From: Pisolithus tinctorius
Lineage: Eukaryota > Basidiomycota > Agaricomycetes > Boletales > Pisolithaceae
Reading direction: 5' to 3'
Length of the DNA: 64,000 nucleotides
NCBI GenBank assembly: GCA_024663395.1
Contig: JANFAH010000003.1
Span: forward strand, 3,968,001 to 4,032,000
Shown one piece after another: positions 32,723 to 44,198 of this stretch. How positions within the stretch are numbered: position 1 is the first letter of the stretch; every line of letters begins with the position of its first letter. A program made the translations under genes and the position numbers. The notes below the pieces were generated by a model. That model did no database searches, was not told the DNA's origin, and saw only the letters and a list, made by a program, of their open reading frames with translations.

Positions 32723-33688
32723 GGTTCCCCAGCCACAAACAGCTCGATCTGCATGGGTTGGACCATCAACCACATAAAGAAGTAGTGCTTACCTGACAGT
32801 GTTGTCAACCTTGCAGAAACACAGGAGGCATCTTGGCTGCTGTCGTGTGTTGGGAAGGCTTTAGGTGGCAGCGGAAGAGACCAGTTAGTGGTAAGGATCT
32901 GGGGACTGAGCTTGGGTGTGCACAAGACAAGAACTAGCTTACCTCGACCCCATCGAAGATTTCCTTTGACTTGTTCTTACCCTTGGGAAGCATAGATCCT
33001 CCTCAATGGGACTGAACCCAGGATCCACTCACGCCAGCTGTGGAGTCGCCCATAGAGACATTGTTGACCTGTTTGGGCTGGTAAGACAGAGGGTGATCTA
33101 CGGAACCGAGCCCACTCACTAGTCAGGGGACCTCCTTACTCTTTGCGGCCTCCAAGTGATGTGCAATCTCATCGCTGATAGACTTCGCATCTTGCTGTGC
33201 CTCTCTGAGCAGCTTGGTGACCGTCTCATCGGTACTCGGTATCTCCAGCTGTCCAGAACTAGCCTCCTGGGCTAAGGAGTCTACATTGGCCTGAGGTGGA
33301 GTCAGAGGGATCATGCAGGAAGGAAAAATCAGACGTACCCAAGCACCAGTCCACCATTCTAGCCAGTGCTTCAGGTCATACTCGTCACTGTCAACAGGAG
33401 GAGTCGTGAGTGCGTGAGTTCGAGCATGCTCGATGGCATTGGCCCATCGACTTGTGAAGTCAGACAGCCCAGTTGACGAGTCCGACAACATCACAGGAGG
33501 CATGCTAGGAAAAATAGCGTTAGTGAAAGACATGGTGGAGGTTGAGGAGAGAGGTTGGCAGTTGACAACCATGAGGCAGTGCAAGTCCTAAAGTACTTGC
33601 GACTGCATGGAAGACACACGCACAACACAACACCCAGTGGTACCAGTGGGGCAACCGGGGACAGTTGCGATCAAGAGACCCCATCGGG

Positions 33689-34370
33689 TGTGGGGAGTCA
33701 AAACTCCCTACACTACTTCATGCACGAAAGAACACGTCGGGTGATGGGTATGCACATCATAGTTCACACAGATCGTTGAGTCATTGAGTCACATACGAGA
33801 TCACACACGTCGACTGTCAATGCTTGCTCGTCAATACATGTGGCTGGTCATGTGAGCCTATCGAATAGCCTCGCCAAACTCGAGTGACCCTCGACAGACC
33901 CGTCTCGAACCCTGCGAAGTCCTTACCATCGTGTTCCCACTTCGCTTCACTCACATTGTCCTTGTTTGGCACACTGCTCGGTACCTGATCAATTCTTCTC
34001 TCTTGCTGTCATTCTGTCAGGGACCCTGTCCATAGGCTAGCATTGCTTGTAGAGGCTACCCTGAGTTCACTTGTTCCCTCCCTGAAAAACCCTTCTGCTT
34101 CCATTACACTATTTAGCTAGCAGGTACTGTACAGTAAAAACAACTTGGAAAAACCCACTTAGAACTGAATTAAAAAGATTCTCTGCAAGAACACAATGTC
34201 GAAAGACACCTTGTGACAACCTCAACAGTTCATATTCTCCAACCCTCTTCTTCTCACCTCCCTTTTTGCTCTTGTGCTAGTCTAGGTTCCCTTGGGATGA
34301 TCCTAGGCAGACTCACTGACTCGCCTTCAGCCTATCACCATTCCTGCTGGGAGAGTTTTCACCTCCCACA
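33689..34370 (+). repeat. 3' LTR of gypsy-2
   Basis: 682 bp, TGTGGGGAGTC to CTCCCACA, matching 21437-22118 without length change. Confidence 0.95.
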
Positions 34371-34608
34371 ATGCAGATCCCGGTGCTTCCCACATCCCCT
34401 TCCACCAACAACACAGGGCATCCAAACTATGGTGCCCAACATGCCACTGTTGCTCATGGGCCAGGTTACCATTTTGGTGGTAACATTCACCATGACCTCA
34501 CACCACCCAGACGAACTGCCCCCCTCCCTGATCCTAATTCTGCTCACATGTACCCACCCCCCTCGCATCTTGGTGACACGACAATGTCAAAGTCGTCTGG
34601 TGAGTAGT
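34371..34608 (+). pseudogene. possible 3' fragment of the gene interrupted by gypsy-2
   Basis: The open frame directly after the LTR is Pro, His and Gly-rich (PPPSHLGD), similar in composition to the frame that ends at the 5' LTR (PYHPTYPPPHLAYHG). After removing the element and one ATGC copy the frames differ by one base, so the join is not in frame as it stands. Confidence 0.4.
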
Positions 34609-35627
34609 CCGTCAGATGTCCACAGAAGATCCTGCATCTAGTGGGGTGGCAACATTTTGATGTCTGTATCTTGATCTATGTCTTTTTCTATTTATGAGTT
34701 GCATCTACCCCGAACGTTCTATTTTCATGCTCTTCTTCCTTGACTCGAGATTACCTCATGCCATGTATTAGTCATCATGCAATACACCTTTCCATGTGCA
34801 ACATATCAATGCATTGTGATTTAGCAACATAAAGTTTGCGAAACAAAACTGGAGGAGTACCTCTGGCAGATAGTCGGTATATACTTAGATGAGCTCCCAG
34901 GAAAAGCCTTGAGGAGCCTCCTTGGAGGGATAGAAAATACTTGAAGAACCCTCCCAGTCTGATTAGTGCCTCTGACAGATGGTTGGGACATAGGTAGATG
35001 AATGATGGAAAATGGCTCAGGAATCCTCCTGGGAGGGATAGAAAACACTCAAAGATCCCGCCTAGCTACACGGCGAATCTCGCCCGATGGATGGGTGGAC
35101 CTCCGTAGAGGGATGTAACACGCTCAGCTTACCTTCCCCACAACGTTGATCTTTGCCATTAGCGGCAGGGAGGGTGCCTCTCGACCATTGCTGGAATTGG
35201 CTGGAACCTCCCCCTGATGATGGCATCTATTAGGTACATTATTGCGTACACAATAAATATATCTAAAGACCGTGGGAAGGCCCAAAAACTGCTGCCAAGG
35301 GTGGAAAAACTCGACCCCCGGGGATCAGAAACCTGGGGAAGACAAGGGCAAGATAACGATATAATATACGCTGCGCTTGGTCTTTTTAGTCTAAGACGAA
35401 GACAGGTATGACTACGACCGATGGGTTATATGTACGTACTGCCAGAGCACCCTTCGTATGGACGTTATAACGGCAAACTTGCTCTCATATTCTGAGCGAT
35501 GGAATGCCGTAGATGCCTACCATCGTTGTGCACGCTCGTAATCGCTACTTACCTTTACACAGACTGGTTTACAAGCTACATATACTTTCTTATGTGTGGT
35601 TCACAAACCGATCTGCACTAACCCTCA
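34609..35627. other. intergenic stretch with a two-unit degenerate tandem repeat
   Basis: No gene is supported. Two diverged units of roughly 110-120 bp at about 34860-34960 and 34971-35065 share CCTCTGRCAGAT and GGAGGGATAGAAAA words. A plus-strand 64-codon frame at 35217-35411 shares a short stretch (KLDPRGSETW) with 38815-38850 (KLDPQGSGTW), hinting at duplicated flanks around the P450 pair. Confidence 0.45.
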
Positions 35628-37794
35628 TGCCGGTTCACGCGCAGTGGCAACTTTGTACCATCTTCTCCGGTCACTCTAGGTCTCGGCAACAATCCCATCG
35701 CCATCTCGATCTGCGTGTCAGGTCCATCTCTCATCTCGAACACGAAGCTCCTGACCAACACGACCATGACCGTCTATAACAGTGTTGCTCACCATCCACT
35801 TGAATGTCCCCCGGAATGGAACGCAAACCACTCACCTTAAATTCGGCCAATGCAAATGCTTTTCCCAGGCATGTCCTTGGTGCATCCACGAAAGTCAGCA
35901 AATGTCGATAACCTTGCACCTCTTGTGCCTTCTTCGGTATCCCGCCTTCTTCTAACCAACGTTCCGGTCGAAAAACTTTTGCATCTGCACCCCAGATGGC
36001 GACTGAACGATTGATACAGGCGGTAGATATTCCAATTTGAGTGCCGCGTGTTACAGATATGCTATTGACAACTCGGCCTGATTTGGTACGAACAGGCTCC
36101 GAGAGGGGAATAACGTCGTCTTCTGTTGCCTAAATAGGTACCCCAGTCAGTGACAGAAAGAAAACGATCGTTTAGAACTGAGATCACCTGACGAAGAAAC
36201 TCTCCAAGAGGAGGATGGAGACGGAGCGTCTCATGTACCACAGCATCGAGGTAAGGAAGGTTATTGGTAAGTTGGTCATACGTCGGGTCGGAACCAAAAG
36301 CCAACAGTTCTGTTCGTAGCTTAGTTTGTATGTCAGGGTTCCGAGCAAGCTCAAGCAACGCCCAGGTCATGCTGACTGCAGAGACCGCAATGTCAGGACG
36401 TACTGGCCCCACTGATGGACGCAGTTACCTGAGGTAGTTTCATAGCCGGCGGTAATGAATAATTTCATCTGTTGGAGGCAACCCTATGGTCACAAAGGCT
36501 GCGAGCAGTCCGTTACACGTACCTGAGCAAGGACTTCTTCAACGGACATTTGGACATCAGCACCTGCATCTTTGGCTTTCACTGGGTGCTAAGCATCAGC
36601 AATCCAAGTTAGCTCGTAAGATGCGATAACTTACACAGCACTCCGATGATAGACTTGTCGTCTTTCCCGTCAACGATTCCTGCTTCCTTCTCTTCCTTGG
36701 ACCTCTCCATAAACTTCCTCGAGATGTCTGCCAGTGTTTGGCTCATGTCACCAAACAAATCACCCCTCGCAGTGGGCACGTATAGCAGCAGATGGAACAC
36801 TTGGGCAAGAAGGATGAGGGGAAAATTCATGGTCGATCCTGCAAAGGTATCGAATACCTCTACCACGCGGGTTGTCTTTCCATCCAGCGAACCGAAATCA
36901 TGGGAGAAACCTGCGAGCCCAATGGTATCAAGCCTGGAGGGAGCGTTAAGATGCTGAATGACAGAAAATAAAATTATCGTACGAAACGTGGTTCATCCTT
37001 GTCCACGAAACAGGTGAGTTCTCGACTGTAGGTGAATAAGATGGCTGACATACCAACTCTGAGCGTCAATTACAGCACTGTGACCATCGTTGGCATCGAT
37101 CGAGGACTCCCATGCAGCCTTGACCTAAAAAGATATACGAATTCAGGCCCAAGAGCCTAATTCAATAACTTACCTTGTGCGCAGAATTGTAAAACACAGG
37201 AAGCAGTTTACGGATGGCGGCGTGGCTGAACGCTGGTGTCAAGGACTTGCGCTGCCTTAGAACACATCAACATGGTTTCGAGTTGAACCACATCCGCGCT
37301 CACCTTTTGTGGTCCTCGCGTTGTGCACACAATATTGCATTTCCAAACTAGAGGCCATGACATGAGATGATTCGCGAGGGGAACTTCACGACTATACCTA
37401 CGTTTTTTCTCATGAAGTGCAATTCGAAGTCTATGGGTATGTACGTCCAGGATTCCTTGCTGTAGAAGTGGGCGAGGGCCCTGGGGTCACACAGCATGAT
37501 CTTGCTCCCGCCGAGAGTAGTAGGAACCTCGTAAACGACACCATACTCACTGGCCCACACCTCGTACATAGACGCAGCATCCTCTGTGTAGAGTAGATCC
37601 TTTGCCCAACCGAATATCAGATTCTTCCTGGGCGGTCCTCGAAGTCTGGTTGTTTTCAGTTTGTTTCGGGCTATGCGGAAGGATATACGCAGGGCCCAAA
37701 GAATAACTATTCCGGTAGCGACATTCATGGCATTGGCTGAACGGATTACCTTCTGGAGTTTAGCGTATATGCGAGCGAACACGGATGTATCCAT
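35628..37794 (-). CDS. cytochrome P450 monooxygenase (copy A)
   Basis: The ATG at 37794 opens an exon to about 37402. Further exons joined by short GT-AG introns can be followed to the TAG at 35628, giving about 541 residues. The layout matches copy B exon by exon. N-terminal membrane segment (residues about 22-42), proline hinge RGPPRKNLIFG, I-helix AGYETT, K-helix ETLR, PERW, and heme loop FVDAPRTCLG. In the heme loop the usual Gly of FxxGxRxCxG is Ala, which could weaken heme binding. It is divergent from copy B across 1.37 kb. It is likely an ER-bound oxidase of secondary metabolism or detoxification; the substrate cannot be told. Confidence 0.9.
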
Positions 37795-39160
37795 GGTGTC
37801 GAGAGGCAGTTTTCATCATGTACATACGGTTATATGACGAGCTCAACGAGATCGGAAGAATACGGCTGATGAAAGAACGTCGATACGAACAACCAATCAG
37901 ACCAAGTGTGAACGTTACCAGGGAATCACCATGAGATGCAAGAGACCTGAGCTATTTCCACGAAGTATCTTTCTAAACCTTTTATGCCTCAGTTGCGTCA
38001 CGTGGATGTGCACCTGAACTCATCTCATTGGCTCGGTGGTTTTGGCCGGTGTGTGTGTGCACGTGACGTGGGCGTCAGCGACGGTCGCTTGCCGGGCGCC
38101 GTTGTCGGTGGTGTCATCGTCTTCTGACTTTTCGGTAATTACTTATAGCCACGTCGTGTAACATTCGTGGCGTCGTTAGTGCTCATAACGGGTGTCCGTA
38201 CTCCTCTGCCCATGGCATCAGTGGAGGACGGGGCATGCCACGCCTGTGCGTAATACAACTAACTTCAACTTCATACTGAGGTTTCGAGTGCGGTCTATAT
38301 TATAGGCTGAATAGCCTTGGACAAGTCTTGGACGCTGTCTCTCGGCCTCCTCCCCTTCTTTCGGCAAAGGAATCGCAAGAACCCACCACCTAGCAACATC
38401 AACTGCAGTATCTTCTGGAGTATATGCGAACCAGTGCAGCGGACACGTTCATTGTGTTGTGATTTGACTTGCACAATGTACGCACTGTCATTTGGTGTGC
38501 TGAGCAGGATCTGAGGAAGACGGGCGATGATTCATGAAGGAACGATACGAACAGCCAATCTCGGACCAAGCCTCGTACCGTATAAGGTGAGTGCTCCTGT
38601 CAGCTGACAAGCGTTTTACAGGTTCATGTGATCTACTCACTTATGGCAGCCCGACAGGAAGGTCAGTGCAATTACGATCAGGTGCGACGAACGGAACTGG
38701 GATCGGTGGATCGACCTCTTGCGATGGCGATGCTCTGGACCGTCGGACAGAGACAGATGACGACTATTATCTTAGTACTCGCTCCCATACCTCATCAGAC
38801 TCGATGCCCCTCCACAAAACTTGACCCTCAGGGATCAGGGACCTGGGAAACCGTGAACTTTTTGCATTAAGTCGAAACTATTGATATTACCATGTTGCAA
38901 GTCTTTGAAGCGAATGGTCTCATTCATGGTTTCATCCCCAGAATTATCGGCTACTCCCCTGAAGCGGTCGTAGCGCGAGCAGAAAGTTGGTTGCTGTCGA
39001 GCCACCTGGAGTAATGGGAATGGCACACGTGTGCAATATTTGACTGGTCGGCAATTTCTCGGTTCAGTGTTCATGCCGACCTTGCATTCTTCCGGTCCCT
39101 CCCATCCCGCAGCCTTATAACGATGGGTGCATCATTTATGAAACTCGAAATCTCGACACA
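37795..39160. promoter_or_regulatory. shared divergent upstream region of the two P450 genes
   Basis: A 1366-bp spacer between two divergent start codons. A CpG-rich block lies at 38040-38110. Related direct sequences occur at about 37866-37910 and 38526-38575 (ATACGAACARCCAATC, containing CCAAT). The position suggests shared or paired promoters; no element is proven. Confidence 0.45.
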
Positions 39161-41339
39161 ATGGACGCATCTGCTGTGTTTGTTCGCATATACGAAAAAC
39201 TCCAGGAGGTAGTCCGTTCAGCCACTGCCATCGATGTCGCTACAGGGATAGCTATTCTTTGTGCTCTGCGCATAACCTTCCGCATAGCCCGGGACAAACT
39301 GAAAACAACCAGACTGCGAGGACCGCCCAGGAAGAATCTCATATTCGGCTGGTCCCAGGATCTACTCCATGCAGAAGATGCAGGGTCCATGTATGAAGCA
39401 TGGGCCACTGAGTATGGCGTCGCTTACGAGGTCCCTACTACTCTCGGCGGGAGAAAGATCATGTTGTGTGATCCAAGGGCCCTCGCCCACTTCTACGGCA
39501 AGGAAACTTGGACATACGTACCCACAGAGTTTGATTTGCTCTTCATCAGAAAGAATGTAGGTATAGTCATGAAGTTCCCCTTTAAACGTCAGTCCTCTCA
39601 TATCACAACATTTAGTTTGGGAAGGCAATATTGTGCGCACAAGGCGAGGACCACAAAAGGTGACGGCGAATATAGTTCTACTCGAAGCAGCGTTGATATT
39701 TTCAAAGACAGCGCAGGTCCTTGTCACCAGCGTTCAGCCATGTGGCTATTCGTAAACTGCTTCCCGTGTTCTACAATTCTGCGTACAAGGTAGGAGTATT
39801 GAATCCAGCTGCTGGGCTGAACGTGTGTACATATTACTTGCTAGGCCAAGGCTGCATGGGAGACATTAATCGATGCCAATGATGGTCACAGTGCCATCAT
39901 TGAAGTTCAGAATTGGTACGTTAGTTACTTAACCGCAATGGAGAACTTAGTCACGTTTGAGCAAGGATGAACCATATTTCGTGCGATAATTTATTTTTTG
40001 ACATTAAGATTTTCATCTCTCCCCTCTAGGCTCGATACTATTGGGATCGCTGGTTTCTCCCATGATTTTGGTTCTCTGGATGGAAAGACTACCCGTGTAG
40101 TGGAGGTGTTCGATAGTTTTGCAGTGTTGGCCCCAAATTTCCCATTTCTCCCTCTCGTCCAAGCGTTCCCCCTGCTGCTATACATGCCAACCGCGAGAGG
40201 TGATTTGTTCGGTGACATGAACCAAACACTGGCGGACGTCTCGAGAAAATTTCTGGAAAGGTCCCGGGAAGAGAGGGAAGCTGGAGTCATTGATGGGAAA
40301 GATGACAAGTCTATCATTGGAGTGCTGAGTATGCTGTCGGGTCTCGTGAGCTAACTTGAATTGCTGATACGCAGCACCCAGTAAAAGCCAAAGATGCAGG
40401 TTCCGATGTCCAATTGTCCATCGAAGAAATCCTTGCACAAGTACGTGCAACACCGCCTGCGGGCTTTGTGAAGACCATTGAGTTACCTCCAACAGATGAA
40501 ATTATTTATTACCGCCGGCTATGAAACCACCTCAGGTAACTGCGCCCATAAGTGGGGCTGGTGTATCATGACATAGTGTTCTCCGCAGTTGGCATGACCT
40601 GGGCACTGCTCGAACTCGCTCGGAACCCCGATATACAAATCAAGCTACGAACAGAACTATTGGCTTTTGGTTCGGACCCGACGTATGACCAACTTACCAA
40701 CAGCCTTCCTTACCTGGATGCTGTGGTACACGAAACACTTCGTCTCCACCCTCCTCTAGCGGAGTTCCTTCGTCAGGCGAGTTCAGTTCCAAAAGATCAT
40801 TTTCTCACCACAGCTAAAATGAGTACACCCTTCTACTTAGGCAGCAGAAGACGATGTCATCCCCCTCTCAGAGCCCGTTCGTACTAAATCCGGCCGAGTC
40901 GTCAACAGCATATCCGTAACACGTGGCACTCAAATTGGAATATCCACCGCCTGCATCAATCGTTCGACGGCTATTTGGGGTGCGGATGCGAAAGTTTTCC
41001 GACCAGAACGCTGGCTGGAAGAAGGGGGCATACCGAAGAAGGCGCAAGAATTGCAAAGTTATCGCCATTTGCTGACTTTTGTGGATGGACCAAGAACATG
41101 CCTCGGCAAAGGCTTTGCGGTGGCTGAATTCAAGGTGGGTTTCTTACGCTCGTCTTCCGGGATACTGAGATATTTTGACATAGACGGTCATGGTCGTATT
41201 GATCAAGAGTTTTGTGTTCGAGATGAGGGATGGTCCTGGTACGCAGATCGAGATGGGGATGGGATTATTGCCGAGGCCTAGGGTGGTTGGAGAGGACGGT
41301 ACAAAGTTGCCATTGCGTGTGAGCCGTTACGAAGGTTAA
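39161..41339 (+). CDS. cytochrome P450 monooxygenase (copy B), 10 exons, 542 residues
   Basis: Exons by splice logic: 39161-39556, 39616-39659, 39708-39789, 39845-39915, 40030-40328, 40382-40440, 40496-40535, 40589-40776, 40841-41134, 41184-41339. They sum to 1629 bp, exactly 543 codons with the stop. Intron 8 starts with GC (GCGAGT) instead of GT; copy A has GT there. Motifs: N-terminal membrane helix (about 24-43), GPPRKNLIFG, I-helix AGYETT (324-329), ETLR (379-382), PERW, and heme loop FVDGPRTCLG with Cys at about 480. All key residues are present. Typical microsomal P450 length. Its stop is 30 bp from the large CACTA-type unit. Subfamily and substrate are unknown. Confidence 0.94.
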
Positions 41340-41368
41340 TGCAGACATGTGTATGGCCCACCAGGTCA

Positions 41369-42158
41369 CACTGCAGGCAAAGGCCTGATGATCGTGTCAC
41401 TAAGCTGAGCTTCAAATTCACTGTCAACGAAAAATTCAGAGAGCGCTGAACGGATATTTTGAAGTGTACAGAAATTTGTCAATAGCCTTGAACTTTCTGA
41501 CTGTCTGTTTACTGAGACTGCAACAAGTTTGAACAGGTGTAAATGCCCTCTAATGGAAGACGTGAATTTGAAGACCGATCTGCAAAGTGCAGTGATCCAG
41601 GTCATGGAGTTTCTTTGAATTTGTGGGGCTGTGTCATAGGGTTCCAAATCAGGAACGAAACTCGACATTCTGATCACAAAAAATGACCTTTCCAATAACC
41701 TTTGTACTTCGAGTTTAGCCAAGCATCATCAATGTCCTTATAGTTGTATTACATTTGAACCAGCAGTGATCGTAAAAAAGCGCCACTCTGAAGACTGATT
41801 ATGAAGTATATCATGAGATCCTTGCTACATACATCCAGTTCCATATGTGATATCCAGGCAATGCTCCGAGTCGCATGTCTCGCACAGATAATGACAAACT
41901 GTTTTTCACTGTACTATAGCTGACGATGTTCGGAGGACTTGAAGTTGGGGCAGCATTTCGACACTCTCCAAATATCATCATCACTTCTCATTGTGCATGT
42001 GTCGTGACCATCTGCCTTACATGCTTTTTTTGCAGCACGCTGCTGATAGCTGATCTGGGGCCACTGCAACTCTCCACTGCAGCTCCACTGCTGGCGCGGC
42101 CCTGTGTATAATGCATATCTGTAAATGTACATTCGGTAATTACATGAAGAAAAAGGAA
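41369..42158. repeat. left long terminal inverted repeat of the CACTA unit
   Basis: It is the reverse complement of 62931-63710. In the outermost 155 bp I count one difference. A 12-bp length difference lies near 42080. The minus-strand frame (41366-41722; first ATG after about 18 codons) is duplicated in the right repeat and has no recognised domain. Confidence 0.9.
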
Positions 42159-42200
42159 ATTTCTGTACTAGAGGCGTGATCGCGGGGGAGAAGTGCTCAG

Positions 42201-43964
42201 TCAAAGGTAAATTATATCATGATTTGGCTCTTCCTGGTCCTGCAATTTCTTCTCCAAGTATTCAATCACGCTGAGAGCAATTCGATGGACTACCGTGGTG
42301 AGGGTGAGGCGCAAGTCTCTAGGGCGCAATTGCAAGAGGGACGCAATCAATACTTCTGCCTCACGGGAGACAGAGATTAGGACAGGCTGCCAACCATTGA
42401 CAAGCCTATCAGCTACCAGATCCAAATGATATGACGACCGCCCACCTCGAGCATGCTCTGTACACTAGTAGATGATGAATAGGGCGCTGCTAATGATCCC
42501 AAGTACAAGAACCACCCGAACCCTCATCTCTACCAGTGAGCGCACAGTGCCCTTCAGTGCGAGATTCCTGCGTCCAAAGATTCAGTTTGACAACCCTCCA
42601 AGAAGTCATGAACACTATTCGAAGATCATTAATGTGTTTGTGGGCCTTGAGATCCCTTACCATTATTCTTACATTTCCACACCTTGATGCAAGTGTTTTC
42701 CGCAGCTTCAGTGGTTGCCGTAGCAATTACACTATTACTGGAGTATTCGAAAGTCTAACACATGCTAATCAATGACCTGAGAACATAAATAGGTTGTGTG
42801 ACGCACTGCGACAGCCTGCATGATGCATCCTGGAGTAAAAGTCAAAAATAACTTCCGTAGATGAGAAATGCGGACATACCTTCGTGTTCTAACAACTGGA
42901 GGAGCTTCCCTGATGGTATTTCCCAGATATGAACACCTCCATCAGATGAACCACTGACGATAGCAGCACCATCCTGGAGCCAGGACACTTGCACTGGAAT
43001 GTTTTTTTCTTCGGAAAGAGGTCGATTCTTGAGATGTATATCAGGGTAAGACCGTCCTGGAGAATAAATGTCGACACCGTCACCCAAATTCATCAAGGCA
43101 ATGCGTTTCGTGTCAAGTGAAAGCGCTGCATGACCACTAGCATAGTCGTCAAAAACAGATCAGTATGAAAGACAACTTCAACAGCTTACACAATTTGATG
43201 ACTATGGATGGGATTGATCTGCCAGCATTGCTCGAAAGAGCAAATGTCCCAACAACTAGCATGAGAATTGAACATTTCAATGCCTGAACATCAGCTCGGA
43301 AACACTTACACCACACCATGGTTGAGGTAGGCGACAACCAACTCGCTCCCCCTCTTTCCAAAAGCAAGCGCTCGACCGCGTATCCTCTTGTCGAGTTGCT
43401 CAGGCCACAAGTGGTAGTTCCCTTGGTGGAGGGAAAATCTTGAAAGTAGCATATTTATCTAAAACATGTCAATTTTACCAGAATGGCCCTTTAATATCGA
43501 TAATGGAGCGCACTAGGGAAGACCTCTTTTGCGATGTGTATCTCGGAGCCTACAGCAATGGCGACATAACCGCTATATTCATCGATGGCGAGTGCAAAAA
43601 CCGGTGCTTTGGTACCAGGTGAGAATAGAATTAGTTGATTCCTGGACCTATTAGTGGAGTTAGTTCATTCATAGACTGAGTTGCGTCCCTTACCTCCGAG
43701 TTTTCACAGATAGCTAAGGTACCATCCAAGCAACCAATGAATAATGCGATGCGAATGTCGAGGATCCCATGTCAGGCTGAGGATAGCAGAATGAAAGGCA
43801 ACGCGATACAACAGTGCGCCAGCGAGTGGCTCCCATACGATGAGGCTTCCATCCTCACTTCCACTTGCTAATTGACCTCCGGCCGGGGAAAAGGCAAGAG
43901 CATTAACAGAGTCAGTATGGCCAATTAGCGTGTGCTCAGATGTAAATGGGTGGAAGGGTTTCAT
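42201..43964 (-). CDS. WD40-repeat protein with C-terminal membrane segment (cargo 1)
   Basis: The ATG at 43964 is followed by LIGHTDSVNALAFSPAGG and ASGSEDGSLIVWEPLAG, a classic WD repeat ending in a W-containing strand. Later exons, joined by short introns, include ALAIDEYSGYVAIAVGSEI, CWDICSFEQCW, ALMNLGDGVDIY and SWLQDGAAIVSGSSDG followed by VHIWEIPSGKLLQ. The last exons give a hydrophobic stretch VVLVLGIISSALFII (about 42490-42530), then a tail ending at 42201. It probably forms a beta-propeller anchored in a membrane. Exon borders are approximate. It is a paralogue of the next gene. No NACHT or other NLR domain is seen. Confidence 0.7.
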
Positions 43965-44198
43965 TGCCAGGGAATGTAATGGAGTGAGCGTACCAATGGT
44001 GGGCGATTTTAGCCTTTAGGACTTCGAATATGGAAACTCCAGAACATGTAGCCCGTGAAGACCATAGTTGGCTCCGTCATGCATCATGCATCATGTACGA
44101 TCCTCGACCCAACTCGTATTTGCTCTGTAGCATTTCATAATACTGCCATGCTATTTATAACCTAGGATTACGCAGAAGAGGATCTTGTAGTCTAAAGC

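Larger units (their letters stand above)
30564..33533 (-). pseudogene. antisense accessory gene of gypsy-2 with a Zn2Cys6-like cluster
   Basis: Pieces on the minus strand lie between pol and the 3' LTR. The N-terminal part (33533-33123) is about 137 codons, with HWLEWWTGAWVRLIFP and an acidic helical tail. The next part holds CTLCVGSGYQC followed after seven residues by CSLCLNHRKQC (31100-31265). This is CX2CX6CX7CX2CX6C, the spacing of the fungal Zn(II)2Cys6 DNA-binding cluster. The C-terminal part (to 30564) is Ala/Leu/Pro-rich. The gene is split by the LTR-like repeat at 31266-32722. Splicing is uncertain, so I call it broken. The function, perhaps DNA binding or element regulation, is inference. 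Confidence 0.6.
21437..34370 (+). mobile_element. Ty3/gypsy LTR retrotransposon with nested insertions (gypsy-2)
   Basis: Two 682-bp direct LTRs (21437-22118 and 33689-34370) begin TGTGGGGAGTC and end CCCACA. ATGC occurs on both sides (21433-21436 and 34371-34374), consistent with a 4-bp target duplication. Internal order: primer site, gag-protease, -1 frameshift site, pol, integrase, 3' region with an antisense gene. Nested inside are a truncated LTR-like repeat (25079-26036) that has removed part of RT, a fold-back element (27760-29225) between the zinc segment and the integrase core, and a longer LTR-like repeat (31266-about 32722). The element itself split an older gene. Confidence 0.93.

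Noticed and set aside
41366..41722. Terminal repeat ORF as a real gene
   Set aside because: It starts without ATG and is duplicated only because the inverted repeat is; the right copy runs into flanking DNA.
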